From Deltaproteobacteria bacterium (lineage in GTDB: Bacteria; Desulfobacterota; Binatia; UBA12015): a stretch of 46,929 nucleotides of DNA. Location of the stretch: the NCBI GenBank assembly GCA_016874795.1, contig VGTG01000029.1:1-46929 (forward strand), read 5' to 3'. The position numbers were made by a program, and so were the translations under genes. Of this stretch, positions 16,444-24,830 are shown piece after piece. Numbering within the stretch: the stretch's first letter is position 1; every line of letters begins with the position of its first letter. The notes below the pieces were generated by a model. It was not told the origin of the DNA and ran no database searches. It worked only from the letters and a program-made list of their open reading frames with translations.

Positions 16444-16662
16444 TCAGTACAGCTTGACGACCTTCACGCCGTCCGGCGACGCCTGCGTGCACAGGTCGCA
16501 GAGGACGCACTCGTCGACGTTCTCCTCGACGACGTCGACCGAACGATCGTCCGAGGCGAGCTTGAAGATGTTGACCGGGCAGACCTCGACGAGCTTCTTC
16601 GCGAGGCCGTCGGTCTGGCGGACGATGGCGTCGTCCACGTCGACGCGGATGAACATGGCCAT
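16444..16662 (-). CDS. Small 4Fe-4S ferredoxin
   Basis: A 72-residue soluble electron carrier. Four cysteines fit one cluster: the CP of VEVCPVNIF (about residue 28) and the triplet CVLCDLC (about 53-59). The fourth Cys-Pro therefore precedes the triplet, as in divergent mono-cluster ferredoxins of the FixX or ferredoxin-like type. The usual second cluster is missing. Starts at 16662 and 16656 (MAMF) are both possible. It is a candidate partner for the P450 (5099-6367) or for a dehydrogenase elsewhere, which is inference. Downstream, in the same direction and 249 bp away on the other side, no operon partner is evident. Confidence 0.8.
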   Translation of the reverse strand: MAMFIRVDVDDAIVRQTDGLAKKLVEVCPVNIFKLASDDRSVDVVEENVDECVLCDLCTQASPDGVKVVKLY

Positions 16663-16707
16663 GGGCGGGTGGTTATCTTCCCGCCGCGCCGGAATCCAGC
16701 CGTGCCC

Positions 16708-17580
16708 TCAGGCCACTCCGGCGCGGCGGGCCCGCTCGAGGACCCGCTCCTGGACCGCGACGAGCGGCGCGTCGACCATCTTCCCGTCGACGGTGAGGAC
16801 GGCGCTCCCCCGATCGCGCGACCGCCACGCCTCGAGCACGCGCTTCGCCTTGTCGATCTCCGCCGGACCGGGCGTGTAGACCTCGTTCGCGATCTCGACC
16901 TGCCGCGGATGGATGCAGAGCTTCCCTTCGAAGCCGAGCATCCGACCCGCGTCGGTCTCCGCGCGAAAGCCGTCGTCGTCCTTGACGGCGAGGTACACGC
17001 TGTCGATCGGCGTGACGCCTCCGGCGCGCGCCGCGATCACGAGGTTGCAGCGCGCGTGGTACACGACGCCGCGCGAAGCGTCCGCTTCGCCGAGCCCCAT
17101 CTGCAGCGCGAAGTCCGCGTGGCCGAAGCAGAGCGCGGCGACGCCCGCGCGGGCGACGTCGAGCGCGCGCGCGATGCCGAGCGGCGTCTCGACGAGGGCG
17201 AGGAGATCGACGCACTCTCCGCCCGCGAGGCGTGCGGCGGCGCGCGCGACTTCGGCGAGCGTCTCGGGACTCTCCGACTTCGGGATCATGACCGTCCGCG
17301 CGCCCGCGCCGAGCACCGCCGCGAGGTCCGCTTCGAAGTACGCCGTATCGGGCGCATTGAGCCGCACGGCGGCCTCTCCGACGAAGCCGCCCGCGCGAAT
17401 CGTGTCCGCGACGAGGGAGCGCGCTTCCTCCTTCTGCGGCGGCGCGACCGAGTCCTCGAGGTCGAGAAGCACGACGTCGGCGACCGCCTCGCGCGCGCGC
17501 TCGAGCTTCCGCGGCTCCGCGCCGGGCACGAAGAGGAGCGAGCGTCTCGAGCGAAGGGAGTCTGCGGCGGGCGTTGCCAT
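16708..17580 (-). CDS. CitE-like CoA-ester lyase (HpcH/HpaI family)
   Basis: A 290-residue TIM-barrel lyase. It has [16 protein letters not shown] (phosphate/CoA-binding start), LDLEDSVAP, the Arg-containing strand VRLNAP, and [21 protein letters not shown] carries the metal-ligand Glu, and [11 protein letters not shown] carries the second acidic ligand. The tail, [16 protein letters not shown], is typical of citrate lyase beta-like or (S)-citramalyl/malyl-CoA lyases. It would cleave or form a CoA ester with Mg2+. It is divergent from a second lyase of the same superfamily, with 46 bp between the two starts, so both probably share a control region. The natural substrate cannot be read from sequence. 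Confidence 0.9.
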   Translation of the reverse strand: MATPAADSLRSRRSLLFVPGAEPRKLERAREAVADVVLLDLEDSVAPPQKEEARSLVADTIRAGGFVGEAAVRLNAPDTAYFEADLAAVLGAGARTVMIPKSESPETLAEVARAAARLAGGECVDLLALVETPLGIARALDVARAGVAALCFGHADFALQMGLGEADASRGVVYHARCNLVIAARAGGVTPIDSVYLAVKDDDGFRAETDAGRMLGFEGKLCIHPRQVEIANEVYTPGPAEIDKAKRVLEAWRSRDRGSAVLTVDGKMVDAPLVAVQERVLERARRAGVA

Positions 17581-17626
17581 TTCTCGATCCTGTTGCTTCC
17601 CTCAAGAGCCGAGGAGGAGCCGATTC

Positions 17627-18676
17627 ATGCGTAGCGCAAAGGATTTCTTCAAGCCCCTCGCTCTCGGAGCGCCGACCCCCGTGCGGGAGATCCCGTTCCG
17701 GCCCTCCCGCATGATCCACTTCTTCGACCCGAGCAACCCGAAGATGGCCTCGAAGGTCGGCGACCTCGCGAAGCAGTGCGACGTGCTCCTTGGCAACCTC
17801 GAGGACGCGATCCAGGCGGACAAGAAGATCGAAGCGCGGAAGGGCCTCGTACAGATCGCGAGGAACACGGACTTCGGGAGCTGCCAGCTCTGGACGCGCG
17901 TGAACAGCCTCGACTCGCCGTGGGCGCTCGACGACGTCGTCGAGCTCGTGACGGAGGTCGGCGACAAGCTCGACGTCATCATGATCCCGAAGGTCGAGGG
18001 GCCGTGGGACATCCACTACATGGACCGGCTCGTCGCGCAGCTCGAGGCGAAGGCGGGTCTGAAGAAGCCGCTCCTCTTTCATGCGATTCTCGAGACGGCG
18101 GCGGGCGTCACGAACGTCGAGGAGATCTGCGGTGCGAGCCCGCGCATGCAGGGGCTCTCGTTCGGTCCCGCCGATCTCGCCGCTTCGCGCCGCATGAAGA
18201 CGACGCGCGTCGGCGGCGGGCATCCCGGCTACCTCGTCCGCACGGATCCGGATCCGAACGACCCGAACGCGTTCCGCCCGACCGCGCAGCAGGACCTCTG
18301 GCACTACACGCTCGCGCGCATGGTCGACGCCTGCAACACGCACGGCCTCTTGCCGTATTACGGCCCGTTCGGCGACATCAAGGACACGATCGCGTGCGAG
18401 GATCAGTTCCGGAACGCGTTCCTCCTCGGCTGCGTCGGCGCGTGGAGCCTGCATCCGGTGCAGATCGAGATCGCGCGCAAGGTGTTCAGCCCGCCCGTCG
18501 ACGAGGTGCTCTGGGCGAAGAAGGTGCTCTCGGAGATGGGTGACGGCACCGGCGTCGTCATGATCGACGGCAAGATGCAGGACGACGCGACCGTCAAGCA
18601 GTGCCGCGTGATGGTGCGGCTCGCCGAGCGCCTCGCCGCGAACGACCCGGAGCTGAAGAAGGCGTACGCGTTCTAG
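17627..18676 (+). CDS. L-malyl-CoA / beta-methylmalyl-CoA lyase-like protein (HpcH/HpaI family)
   Basis: A 349-residue protein closer in length and motifs to Mcl1 of Rhodobacter/Chloroflexus than to CitE. It has [20 protein letters not shown] (where Mcl1 has LDLEDS), [39 protein letters not shown] with the ligand Glu, [15 protein letters not shown], and the end region [17 protein letters not shown]. Mcl-type enzymes split malyl-CoA to acetyl-CoA and glyoxylate, or beta-methylmalyl-CoA to propionyl-CoA and glyoxylate. A strong GAGGAGGAG ribosome binding site precedes ATG 17627. With the methylmalonyl-CoA mutase (24787-26970) it suggests glyoxylate/propionyl-CoA handling. The stop is TAG. Confidence 0.85.
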   Translation: MRSAKDFFKPLALGAPTPVREIPFRPSRMIHFFDPSNPKMASKVGDLAKQCDVLLGNLEDAIQADKKIEARKGLVQIARNTDFGSCQLWTRVNSLDSPWALDDVVELVTEVGDKLDVIMIPKVEGPWDIHYMDRLVAQLEAKAGLKKPLLFHAILETAAGVTNVEEICGASPRMQGLSFGPADLAASRRMKTTRVGGGHPGYLVRTDPDPNDPNAFRPTAQQDLWHYTLARMVDACNTHGLLPYYGPFGDIKDTIACEDQFRNAFLLGCVGAWSLHPVQIEIARKVFSPPVDEVLWAKKVLSEMGDGTGVVMIDGKMQDDATVKQCRVMVRLAERLAANDPELKKAYAF

Positions 18677-18723
18677 ATCTCGGCCCTTCCGAGCGCGTCT
18701 CGCGTGCGCGCTTCACGGCTGCG

Positions 18724-19137
18724 TCAAGCACCGGTCGGGACGACTCGGGCACCCTCCAGGCTGAGGTCACGGTCCGTTCCCCAGACTTCCCGAATGCGCA
18801 GCCGCGAGAGAAAGACGAGGCTCGACGCGTCGACGTAGGTGAGCTTGTGGCCGCGTAGGCTCTCGAGCTTCGTGATGACGGCTTCGTGGTGCGCGGAATC
18901 GATGGCCTCGAGCGTGAGCCAGGAGAAGTCGGAGAGCGCCAGGCGAAACGTGCGGGCGGCCTCTTCGCCGAGTCGGTGGAGGAACCAACCATACGTCTCC
19001 GAGACGATCGCCAGAGACGAGTGGCATCGCGGCGGAGGGTCCGAGAAGAGCTCGACGGCGGCGGCGTGGAAGCGATCCGAGCGATCGAGGAAGGCGATGA
19101 AGATCCCGCTGTCGAGGAAGACGGCTCTCGCCTTCAC
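18724..19137 (-). CDS. vapC: PIN-domain toxin (VapC-like)
   Basis: A 137-residue PIN-domain ribonuclease. The acidic active-site residues are visible in FLDSGIFIAFLDRSD, the central Glu of AIVSETYGWF, and LTYVDASSLVFLSR near the C-terminus. The chosen start is GTG 19137, which shares GTGA with the antitoxin stop. The longer frame to 19224 would lie inside the antitoxin gene and reads as Arg-rich shadow. It is predicted to cut tRNA or rRNA when free of its antitoxin. The coupled overlap and antitoxin-first order are classical for vapBC. Confidence 0.9.
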   Translation of the reverse strand: MKARAVFLDSGIFIAFLDRSDRFHAAAVELFSDPPPRCHSSLAIVSETYGWFLHRLGEEAARTFRLALSDFSWLTLEAIDSAHHEAVITKLESLRGHKLTYVDASSLVFLSRLRIREVWGTDRDLSLEGARVVPTGA

Positions 19138-19367
19138 GGTCGCGGGCGCCCGTAGACGACCTCGTCGACGCTTCGACTCGCGTCGGAATCGCCGGACGCC
19201 AGCGCTCCGGCGTGTCGCATCCACGGCCGCTCGCGGGTGCGGCGATGTCGAATTCCGGCGGCGACGAGCCGGCGCAGGAACTCCGCAAGGGAGATCCCCT
19301 GCTGGCGAGCCTCCCGTTTCGCCTCGCGGTAGGCCTCTTCATCCAAGGAGATCTGCGTTCGGATCAT
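19134..19367 (-). CDS. vapB: VapB-like antitoxin (RHH)
   Basis: A 77-residue protein. The N-terminal ribbon-helix-helix is MIRTQISLDEEAYREAKREA followed by QGISLAEFLRRLVAAGI. The C-terminal tail (SRSVDEVVYGRP) would thread into the PIN toxin groove. ATG 19367 was chosen because it begins the RHH strand and lies directly beside a palindromic operator. The much longer open frame upstream is the antisense shadow of the BVMO gene. It overlaps vapC by 4 bp. It should bind VapC and repress its own promoter. Confidence 0.9.
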   Translation of the reverse strand: MIRTQISLDEEAYREAKREARQQGISLAEFLRRLVAAGIRHRRTRERPWMRHAGALASGDSDASRSVDEVVYGRPRP

Positions 19368-19368
19368 G

Positions 19369-19393
19369 TTATCACGATAGTCTATAGTGATAA
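19369..19393 (-). promoter_or_regulatory. 25-bp palindromic operator of vapBC
   Basis: A 12-base arm (19369-19380, starting TTATCAC) pairs with its inverted copy (19382-19393, ending GTGATAA), 11 of 12 positions matching around a single central base. The palindrome ends one base before the vapB start codon in an AT-rich patch, so it almost certainly holds the promoter/operator bound by the VapBC complex. Confidence 0.75.
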
Positions 19394-19417
19394 CACGGGC
19401 AAGACGTGAGCGGACCT

Positions 19418-20875
19418 TCAGCAGCGCTCCCACGCCTCGAAGTCCGGCTTCGCCATGCGCTCGCGGAAGCGCTCGAAGCTCCACGGCCACGCGGCCGGGA
19501 CGCCGCGGTCGTCGAGGTACCAGCTTCGGCAGCCGGTCATCCAGATCGTCTTCTTCGCGGCCTCGACGCGGTCCGCGTCGAATCGATCGCTCGCCGCGTG
19601 CGTCGGGCTGAGCTCGCGGCAGCGTCCGGTGCGGATTTCCTCGACGAGCTGCAGGACGTAGTCGAACTGCAGCTCCGCCACCTCGATCAGCGAGAAGTTC
19701 CCGACCGGCCCATTCGGCCCGTTCAGCAAGAACAGGTTCGGGAAGTCGGGGATCGAGATCGAGAGGTACGCGCTCGGCCGCTTCGCCCACACGTCGTCGA
19801 GCCGCGTGCCGCCGCGGCCGACGACCTCGATCGGACGGAGGAAGCGATCCGTCCGGAAGCCCGTCGCGAGGACGAGCACGTCGAGCTCGTGCAGCCGTCC
19901 GTCCTTCGTCCGGATTCCGCCTCTTTCGATCCGCTCGATCGCTTCGGTGACGAGCTCCGCGTTCGGCCGCTGGATCGCCTGATAGAAGTCCGGTGACACG
20001 ACGAGCCGCTTGCACGCGGCGCGATACGAAGGACGGAGCTTCTCGCGCAGCACGGGATCGGAGACGCTGTTCTCGAGGTTCGCGCGGCAGACCTCGGCGA
20101 TCATGCGCATCTGCGGCGAGTCGGCGTCGCCGAGAGCGTTCGCGAAGTTGTCGGCGAACATCCGCGACATCACGTCTCGGAGCTCGCGCATCTGCTCGGG
20201 CGAGCGCGCGAACGTCGCCTTCTCCCCGGCGGTGTAGGGGGGATTCTCCTGCGGCGCGATCCACTGCGCGGTCCGCTGGAAGAGCGAAAGCTTCGCGACG
20301 CGATGGACGAGCGCCGCGGTCATCTGCACCGCCGTCGAGCCGGTGCCGATGATGCCGATCCGGCGGCCGTCGAGCGGCACGCGATGGTCCCAGCGCGCGC
20401 TGTGGAACGCCGCGCCGCCGAAGTCGGCGAGACCGGGGAGGTCCGGGACGTTCGGGTGGTGGAGGACGCCGGTCGCGCCGATCACGACGTCGGCCTCGTC
20501 CCGCACGCCGTCCTTCGTCTCGAGGAGCCAGCGCCCGTCGCGATGCTCGCAGCGGGCGATCTCCGCGCCGAAGCGGATCCGCCCGACGACGCCGCGCCGC
20601 CGCGCGACGTCCTCGAGGTACGCCTGGATCTCGTCTCCGGGCGAGTAGCGATGGCTCCAGTCGGGGTTCGGCTCGAACGAGTAGCTGTAGAGGTGCGAAG
20701 GGACGTCGCAGGCGATGCCCGGATAGGTGTTCTCGCGCCAGGTGCCGCCGAGGCGGTCCGCCTTCTCGTAGATCGAGACGTCCTCGTACCCGGCCTCCTC
20801 GAGCCTGATCGCCGCGAGGATGCCGGACATCCCGGCGCCGATGACGACGAAACGTAGGGGTTGGGGGTCGCTCAT
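19418..20875 (-). CDS. FAD-dependent Baeyer-Villiger-type monooxygenase
   Basis: A 485-residue class B flavoprotein monooxygenase. FVVIGAGMSGILAAIRLEEAG binds FAD, in the form GxGxxG. EKADRLGGTWREN and the GIACDVPSHLYSYSF stretch are typical of cyclohexanone/phenylacetone monooxygenases. The BVMO fingerprint appears as FGGAAFHSARWD, and the NADPH fold as GIIGTGSTAVQ. The C-terminal half with FLLNGPNGP and the final WP/WSFERFRERM motif is complete. ATG 20875 was preferred over 20950 because it starts right at the Rossmann strand. Expected reaction: insertion of oxygen next to a ketone to give an ester or lactone. Steroid, terpenoid or cyclic-ketone substrates would fit the neighbourhood. Confidence 0.92.
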   Translation of the reverse strand: MSDPQPLRFVVIGAGMSGILAAIRLEEAGYEDVSIYEKADRLGGTWRENTYPGIACDVPSHLYSYSFEPNPDWSHRYSPGDEIQAYLEDVARRRGVVGRIRFGAEIARCEHRDGRWLLETKDGVRDEADVVIGATGVLHHPNVPDLPGLADFGGAAFHSARWDHRVPLDGRRIGIIGTGSTAVQMTAALVHRVAKLSLFQRTAQWIAPQENPPYTAGEKATFARSPEQMRELRDVMSRMFADNFANALGDADSPQMRMIAEVCRANLENSVSDPVLREKLRPSYRAACKRLVVSPDFYQAIQRPNAELVTEAIERIERGGIRTKDGRLHELDVLVLATGFRTDRFLRPIEVVGRGGTRLDDVWAKRPSAYLSISIPDFPNLFLLNGPNGPVGNFSLIEVAELQFDYVLQLVEEIRTGRCRELSPTHAASDRFDADRVEAAKKTIWMTGCRSWYLDDRGVPAAWPWSFERFRERMAKPDFEAWERC

Positions 20876-20983
20876 ATCGTCGCGGCGATACCACAACGGC
20901 CGGCGACACGCCGGGACGAGGGGGTCCGGTTCGTTGCGCCGCATCTGCACCCAGGCTCGCGAGAGTCCGGGTGCCCCCGCCGC

Positions 20984-21166
20984 TCAGCGGACCGGCTGCT
21001 CCACTCCGGGCGCTGCGCGCCCCTTGCGGAGGAGGAACCACTCGGGGAACGCGACCGGCCCGGCGAGCTGCTCGATCGGCGCGACGAGCTCGAATCCTCC
21101 GACCCAGAGAAAGAGGAGGCCGAGCAGCCACTGGACGGTCCACAGAGCGGCGTTCCTCGTTCGACT
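20984..21166 (-). pseudogene. Truncated DoxX-family membrane protein
   Basis: A 60-codon frame without a start codon. It reads RTRNAALWTVQWLLGLLFLW and then VGGFELVAPIEQLAGPVAFPEWFL, given here in two segments under 25 residues that belong to the first transmembrane helix and following loop of DoxX proteins (A-LW-xQ-xLLxLLFL-x-GG-x-KL-xxPIE-x-L). It then breaks into RKGRAAPGVEQPVR and a stop, where a normal DoxX continues with three more helices. The missing start and three quarters of the gene mark it as a remnant. It occupies the gap between the BVMO and the MoaD-like gene; nothing else is seen in 20876-21185. Confidence 0.6.
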
Positions 21167-21185
21167 CCATTCGTCTCGAGCTTCT

Positions 21186-21482
21186 TCAGCCGCCGGCCAT
21201 CGCGCCGACGATCAGGAACGGCTCCGTCCCCTTCGCGATCGCCTCGGGGAGCGGCGTGTCCAGCGACTCGTGCGAGAGATCCTGCTCGCACGCGAAGAAG
21301 CGGACGAACGGACGCCGCTTCTGCGTCGCGTGATCGCGGATCGTGCCGAGGAGCGCAGGGAAGCGCGCCTCGAGGGCGTCGACGACGGCGCGCGTCGTGA
21401 CGACACCCGAAACCTCGACCTCCACCTCGCCGTCGACGCGGGCAAGCTTCCTGAGGTGCGCGGGGAGGACGACGCGGATCAT
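21186..21482 (-). CDS. MoaD/ThiS-family small beta-grasp protein with C-terminal Gly-Gly
   Basis: A 98-residue ubiquitin-like protein. It has [37 protein letters not shown] and an exposed tail ending IVGAMAGG, given as separate short motifs. In the family this diglycine is adenylated by an E1-like enzyme and carries sulfur as a thiocarboxylate. The ATG overlaps the stop of the upstream beta-propeller gene (ATGA), so the two are translationally coupled and probably work together. No MoeB/ThiF, MoaE or JAMM gene is nearby, so the activating enzyme must be elsewhere. Lengthwise it is slightly longer than MoaD. The pairing with a BNR propeller is the main clue to function. Confidence 0.85.
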   Translation of the reverse strand: MIRVVLPAHLRKLARVDGEVEVEVSGVVTTRAVVDALEARFPALLGTIRDHATQKRRPFVRFFACEQDLSHESLDTPLPEAIAKGTEPFLIVGAMAGG

Positions 21483-22594
21483 GGCAGCGTCTGCACCTCG
21501 ACGGACAGCACGGCGGGAAGGTCGCGGACGATCGGGTTCCAGGAGTCGCCGGCATCCGCGGAGGCGTACACCTGCCCGCCGGTCGTGCCGAAGTAGATGC
21601 CGCACGAGTCGAGCGAGTCGACCGCCATCGCGTCGCGCAGCACGTTCACGTAGCAGTCGCGCTGCGGCAGTCCCTTCGTGAGCGGCTCCCACTCGTTCCC
21701 GCCGGAGCGGCTCCGGTAGACACGGAGCTTCCCGTCGGGCGGGTAGTGCTCCGAGTCGCTCTTGATCGGTACGACGTAGACGGTGCTCGGCTCGTGCGCG
21801 TGCACGTCGATCGGGAAGCCGAAGTCGCTCGGCAGGTTCCCGCTCACGTCCTCCCGGGAGTCGCCCGCGTTCTCGCTCCGCATCACGTCCCAGTGCTTCT
21901 GCATGTAGAGGACGTTCGGCCGCGACGGGTGCATCGCGATCCGGTGCACGCAGTGGCCGACCTCGGCGTTCGGATCGGGGATGCCTTCGGACTTGAGCCC
22001 CCGGTTGATCGGCTTCCACGACTTGCCGCCGTCGTCGGTGCGGAACGCGCCCGCGGCGGAGATCGCGATGAACATGCGCTCCGGGTTCGAGGGGTCGAGG
22101 AGGATCGTGTGCAGGCACATTCCGCCCGCGCCCGGCTGCCAGAACGGTCCGGAGCCGTGCTCGCGGAGCCCCGGCAGCTCGCTCCAGCTCTGCCCGCCGT
22201 CGGTCGAGCGGAAGATCGCGGCGTCCTCGACGCCGGCGTAGACCGTGTCGCGATCCGTGAGCGACGGCTCGAGGTGCCAGACGCGCGCGAACTCCCAGGG
22301 ATGCGGCGTGCCGTCGTACCACTGGTGCGTACCGGGGACGCCCGCGTAGGTGAACTGGTTGCCGACCGTCTCCCAGGTCTTGCCGCCGTCGTCGGACCGG
22401 TGCACGACCTGCCCGAACCAGCTGGTGCACTGCGAAGCGTAGAGGCGGTCCGGATCCACGGGGGATCCCTTGAGGTGGTAGATCTCCCAGCCGCCGAAGT
22501 GGGGACCGCTCACGTCCCACTTGTCGCGCTTCCCGTCCGCGGTCAGGACGAACGCACCCTTTCGCGTGCCGACGAGGACTCGTACTCCGCTCAT
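21479..22594 (-). CDS. BNR/WD40-like beta-propeller protein coupled to MoaD
   Basis: A 371-residue cytoplasmic propeller of the exo-sialidase/VPS10 type. BNR (Asp-box-like) repeats recur as [52 protein letters not shown] and [13 protein letters not shown], preceded by [12 protein letters not shown] at the N-terminus. No signal peptide is present. Conserved Cys and His occur at [14 protein letters not shown] and HCVHRI. The ATG at 22594 has a strong AAAGGAGGAGG site. It overlaps the MoaD-like gene by 4 bp. I recall such pairs from many genomes without a known role. The propeller may be the target or scaffold of the Gly-Gly protein, which is inference. Confidence 0.85.
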   Translation of the reverse strand: MSGVRVLVGTRKGAFVLTADGKRDKWDVSGPHFGGWEIYHLKGSPVDPDRLYASQCTSWFGQVVHRSDDGGKTWETVGNQFTYAGVPGTHQWYDGTPHPWEFARVWHLEPSLTDRDTVYAGVEDAAIFRSTDGGQSWSELPGLREHGSGPFWQPGAGGMCLHTILLDPSNPERMFIAISAAGAFRTDDGGKSWKPINRGLKSEGIPDPNAEVGHCVHRIAMHPSRPNVLYMQKHWDVMRSENAGDSREDVSGNLPSDFGFPIDVHAHEPSTVYVVPIKSDSEHYPPDGKLRVYRSRSGGNEWEPLTKGLPQRDCYVNVLRDAMAVDSLDSCGIYFGTTGGQVYASADAGDSWNPIVRDLPAVLSVEVQTLP

Positions 22595-22632
22595 GCCTCC
22601 TCCTTTTCGTGAGGTAAGTCGAACGGCACCGT

Positions 22633-22649
22633 GCGGGTTCGACACCCGC
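22633..22649 (+). other. tRNA T-arm-like fragment
   Basis: GCGGG-TTCGACA-CCCGC forms a perfect 5-bp stem with a 7-base loop carrying the TTCGA core of a tRNA T-arm, followed by CGGAGGAA. The preceding 60 bases cannot form D- and anticodon arms (most belong to the propeller start). At best it is a 3' tRNA end of the kind left as an attachment-site copy by an integrative element. Chance is possible. Confidence 0.35.
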
Positions 22650-22661
22650 CGGAGGAAATCT

Positions 22662-23528
22662 CTACTCGGCGGCGGGCGCGACGCAGCGGTTGACCAGGGT
22701 GCCGAGGTGCTCGATCTCGCTCGTGATCTCGTCGCCGACCGCAAGGTAGCGGCGGGGATTCCGGACGGATCCGACCCCCGCGGGCGTCCCCGTGAAGATC
22801 AGGTCGCCGGGGAGGAGGGTGCAGTGCCGGGAGAGGTACGCGATCGTCTCGGGGACCGAGAAGACCATCAGGCTCGTCCGCGCGCTCTGCATGCGCTCGC
22901 CGGAGACGTCACAGGTGAGTGCGAGGTCGTTCGGATCCGGTATCGCGTCGAGCGAGATCACCGCCGGTCCGATCGGTCCGAAGTTCGCGAGCGACTTCCC
23001 CAGTGAGAACTGCGCGGGCGTGTCGGAGAACTGCAGGCGCCGGTCGGAGACGTCCTGCCCGACGCAGTAGCCGGCGACGTGCTCGAGCGCCTTCGCCTCG
23101 GGGATGTTCCGTCCGCCGCGACCGATGACGGCGACGAGCTCGACCTCCCAGTCGACGCGGCTCGAGCCGATCGGGACCGCCGCGCGCGGTCCGGCGAGGC
23201 AGCTCGGGAACTTCGTGAAGATCATCGGCGACTTCGGCAGCTCGAGCCCCGCCTCGGCGGCGTGATCGCGGTAGTTCAAGCCGAGCGCGAAGACCTGCGC
23301 GGGGAAGGGGACGGGCGGCCCGAGCGCGGCTTCGTCGAGCGTGGTGACGAGCCCTTCGCTCGCGCCCGCAAGCGAGGCCGCGGCCCAGTCGCGCACGACG
23401 TCCCAGGCGCGGATTGCGGCCATCGGATCGGAGGGCAGCGCTCCGCGCGAGGCTTTCTCGAGGTCGACGGCTCCGTCGCCGCGCCGCAGCGCCGCGCGGC
23501 CGTGCAGGTTCACGAGTGCGGTTTTCAT
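22662..23528 (-). CDS. Fumarylacetoacetate hydrolase (FAH) family protein
   Basis: A 288-residue metal-dependent hydrolase, decarboxylase or isomerase acting on beta-diketo or oxo acids from ring degradation. The family core is [30 protein letters not shown], the ligand pair in [28 protein letters not shown], and the end [16 protein letters not shown]. An N-terminal 70-residue lid domain precedes it. ATG 23528 ([10 protein letters not shown]) was preferred to the longer frame, whose added 38 residues are Arg/Ser-rich. It stands alone, 67 bp from the propeller start. It may act downstream of the BVMO in ring cleavage, which is inference. The 210-bp gap beyond its start (23529-23738) shows no gene. 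Confidence 0.9.
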   Translation of the reverse strand: MKTALVNLHGRAALRRGDGAVDLEKASRGALPSDPMAAIRAWDVVRDWAAASLAGASEGLVTTLDEAALGPPVPFPAQVFALGLNYRDHAAEAGLELPKSPMIFTKFPSCLAGPRAAVPIGSSRVDWEVELVAVIGRGGRNIPEAKALEHVAGYCVGQDVSDRRLQFSDTPAQFSLGKSLANFGPIGPAVISLDAIPDPNDLALTCDVSGERMQSARTSLMVFSVPETIAYLSRHCTLLPGDLIFTGTPAGVGSVRNPRRYLAVGDEITSEIEHLGTLVNRCVAPAAE

Positions 23529-23738
23529 CGACCGGACGATACTGTGCGTCCGAGATCCGCGCGAGCCGCCATGTCGAGGGCAACAGAGATCTCCTCGGAC
23601 GAATCGCCGTTTCTGCCGAGACGAGCGCTCTCGATGCTGCAAGGAGGGCGTCGTAGATCGGGGATCTGCCGCGCACGATGAGCGTCGCGCGGCAGCTCGA
23701 GATCGCCCGCGCCGAGCCTCGCTGCCGGGGCGCCCCGG

Positions 23739-24830
23739 TCAGCGCGCGCGAGCGCGACGGGACGAGGAGGGTGCCCCGGCGGCCGACTCCACCCCGCCGT
23801 CGAGCAGCGCCAGCAGCCGCCGCGCCGCGTCCGTCGGCGTCAGCTCCGCGCTCGAGACCGACGCCTCGAGCTTGGGCAGGAGCTCGCGCACGTCCGCGCG
23901 CGCGAGGAACTTCCTCCGGAGCCCGTCCTCGAGCGTGCTCCAGAACCACGCGTGACGCTGCTCGCGGCGGAGCTCGTCGAGAGCGCCCGCGGCCTCGAGC
24001 TTCTCGTGGTGGTCATGGATGATCGACCACACCTCGTCCATGCCGCGCTGCTCGAGCGCGCTCACCGTGACGACCGGCGGATCCCAGTGCGGCGTCCGGT
24101 GGCGGAAGAGCCGCAGCGCGTTTCGATACTCGGCCGCGGCGCGCATCGCGCGTTTCGCGTTGTCGCCGTCCGCCTTGTTGATCGCGAGCGCGTCGGCGAG
24201 CTCCATGATGCCCTTCTTGATCCCCTGCAGCTCGTCGCCCGCGTTCGGCAGCATGAGGACCAGGAAGAAGTCGACCATCGAGGCGACCGCGACCTCGGAC
24301 TGCCCGACGCCGACCGTCTCGACGAGGACGACGTCGTAGCCCGCCGCCTCGCAGACGAGCATCGCCTCGCGCGTACGCCGTGTGACGCCGCCGAGCGAGC
24401 CGGCCGAAGGGCTCGGTCGAATGAACGCGTTCGGTGAAGCCGAGAGGTTCGACATGCGCGTCTTGTCGCCGAGGATGCTTCCGCCCGAGCGCGCGCTCGA
24501 TGGATCGACCGCGAGCACCGCGACGCGCTTTCCCTGCCCGATCAGGTAGAGCCCGAACGCCTCGATGAACGTGCTCTTGCCGACGCCGGGCACGCCCGTG
24601 ATGCCGACGCGCGCGGAGCCGCCCGTCGACGGCAAGAGCGTCTCGAGCAGACGCTGCGCTTCCTGCTGATGATCGGCGCGCGTGCTCTCGACGAGCGTGA
24701 TCGCCTTCGCGAGCGAGCGACGATCGCCCGCGCGCACGCGCTCGGCAAGCGCTTCCACCGCGTTCGTCGAGGTCGCCGAGCCGGGGCTACTCGTGGGCGG
24801 CACCGGGCTTTCCGCCGTTCGCGCTTCCAC
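23739..24830 (-). CDS. meaB: Methylmalonyl-CoA mutase-associated GTPase MeaB (ArgK/MeaB family)
   Basis: A 363-residue G3E-type GTPase that gates cobalamin loading and protects methylmalonyl-CoA mutase. It has Walker [10 protein letters not shown] (about 78-86), [16 protein letters not shown], the switch region [14 protein letters not shown], and the base-specificity motif NKADGDN. GTG 24830 lies inside the 3' end of the mutase gene (44-bp overlap), so the two are coupled. The C-terminal 25 residues are low-complexity Ala/Ser/Arg. The mutase overlap and motif set make the assignment firm. Confidence 0.95.
   Translation of the reverse strand: MEARTAESPVPPTSSPGSATSTNAVEALAERVRAGDRRSLAKAITLVESTRADHQQEAQRLLETLLPSTGGSARVGITGVPGVGKSTFIEAFGLYLIGQGKRVAVLAVDPSSARSGGSILGDKTRMSNLSASPNAFIRPSPSAGSLGGVTRRTREAMLVCEAAGYDVVLVETVGVGQSEVAVASMVDFFLVLMLPNAGDELQGIKKGIMELADALAINKADGDNAKRAMRAAAEYRNALRLFRHRTPHWDPPVVTVSALEQRGMDEVWSIIHDHHEKLEAAGALDELRREQRHAWFWSTLEDGLRRKFLARADVRELLPKLEASVSSAELTPTDAARRLLALLDGGVESAAGAPSSSRRARAR

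Noticed and set aside
16036-17634. 532-codon plus-strand frame
   Set aside because: Arg/Asp/Glu-biased composition and full overlap with the ferredoxin and CitE-like genes on the opposite strand; no motif.
19134-21170. 678-codon minus-strand frame covering vapB and most of the BVMO locus
   Set aside because: Only its last 77 codons (VapB) look natural; the remainder is Arg/Pro-rich and in a shadow frame of the BVMO gene on the same strand.
22585-22656. Complete tRNA gene around the T-arm-like hairpin
   Set aside because: No D-arm, anticodon arm or matching 5' acceptor strand can be built; the 5' part is the propeller gene start.
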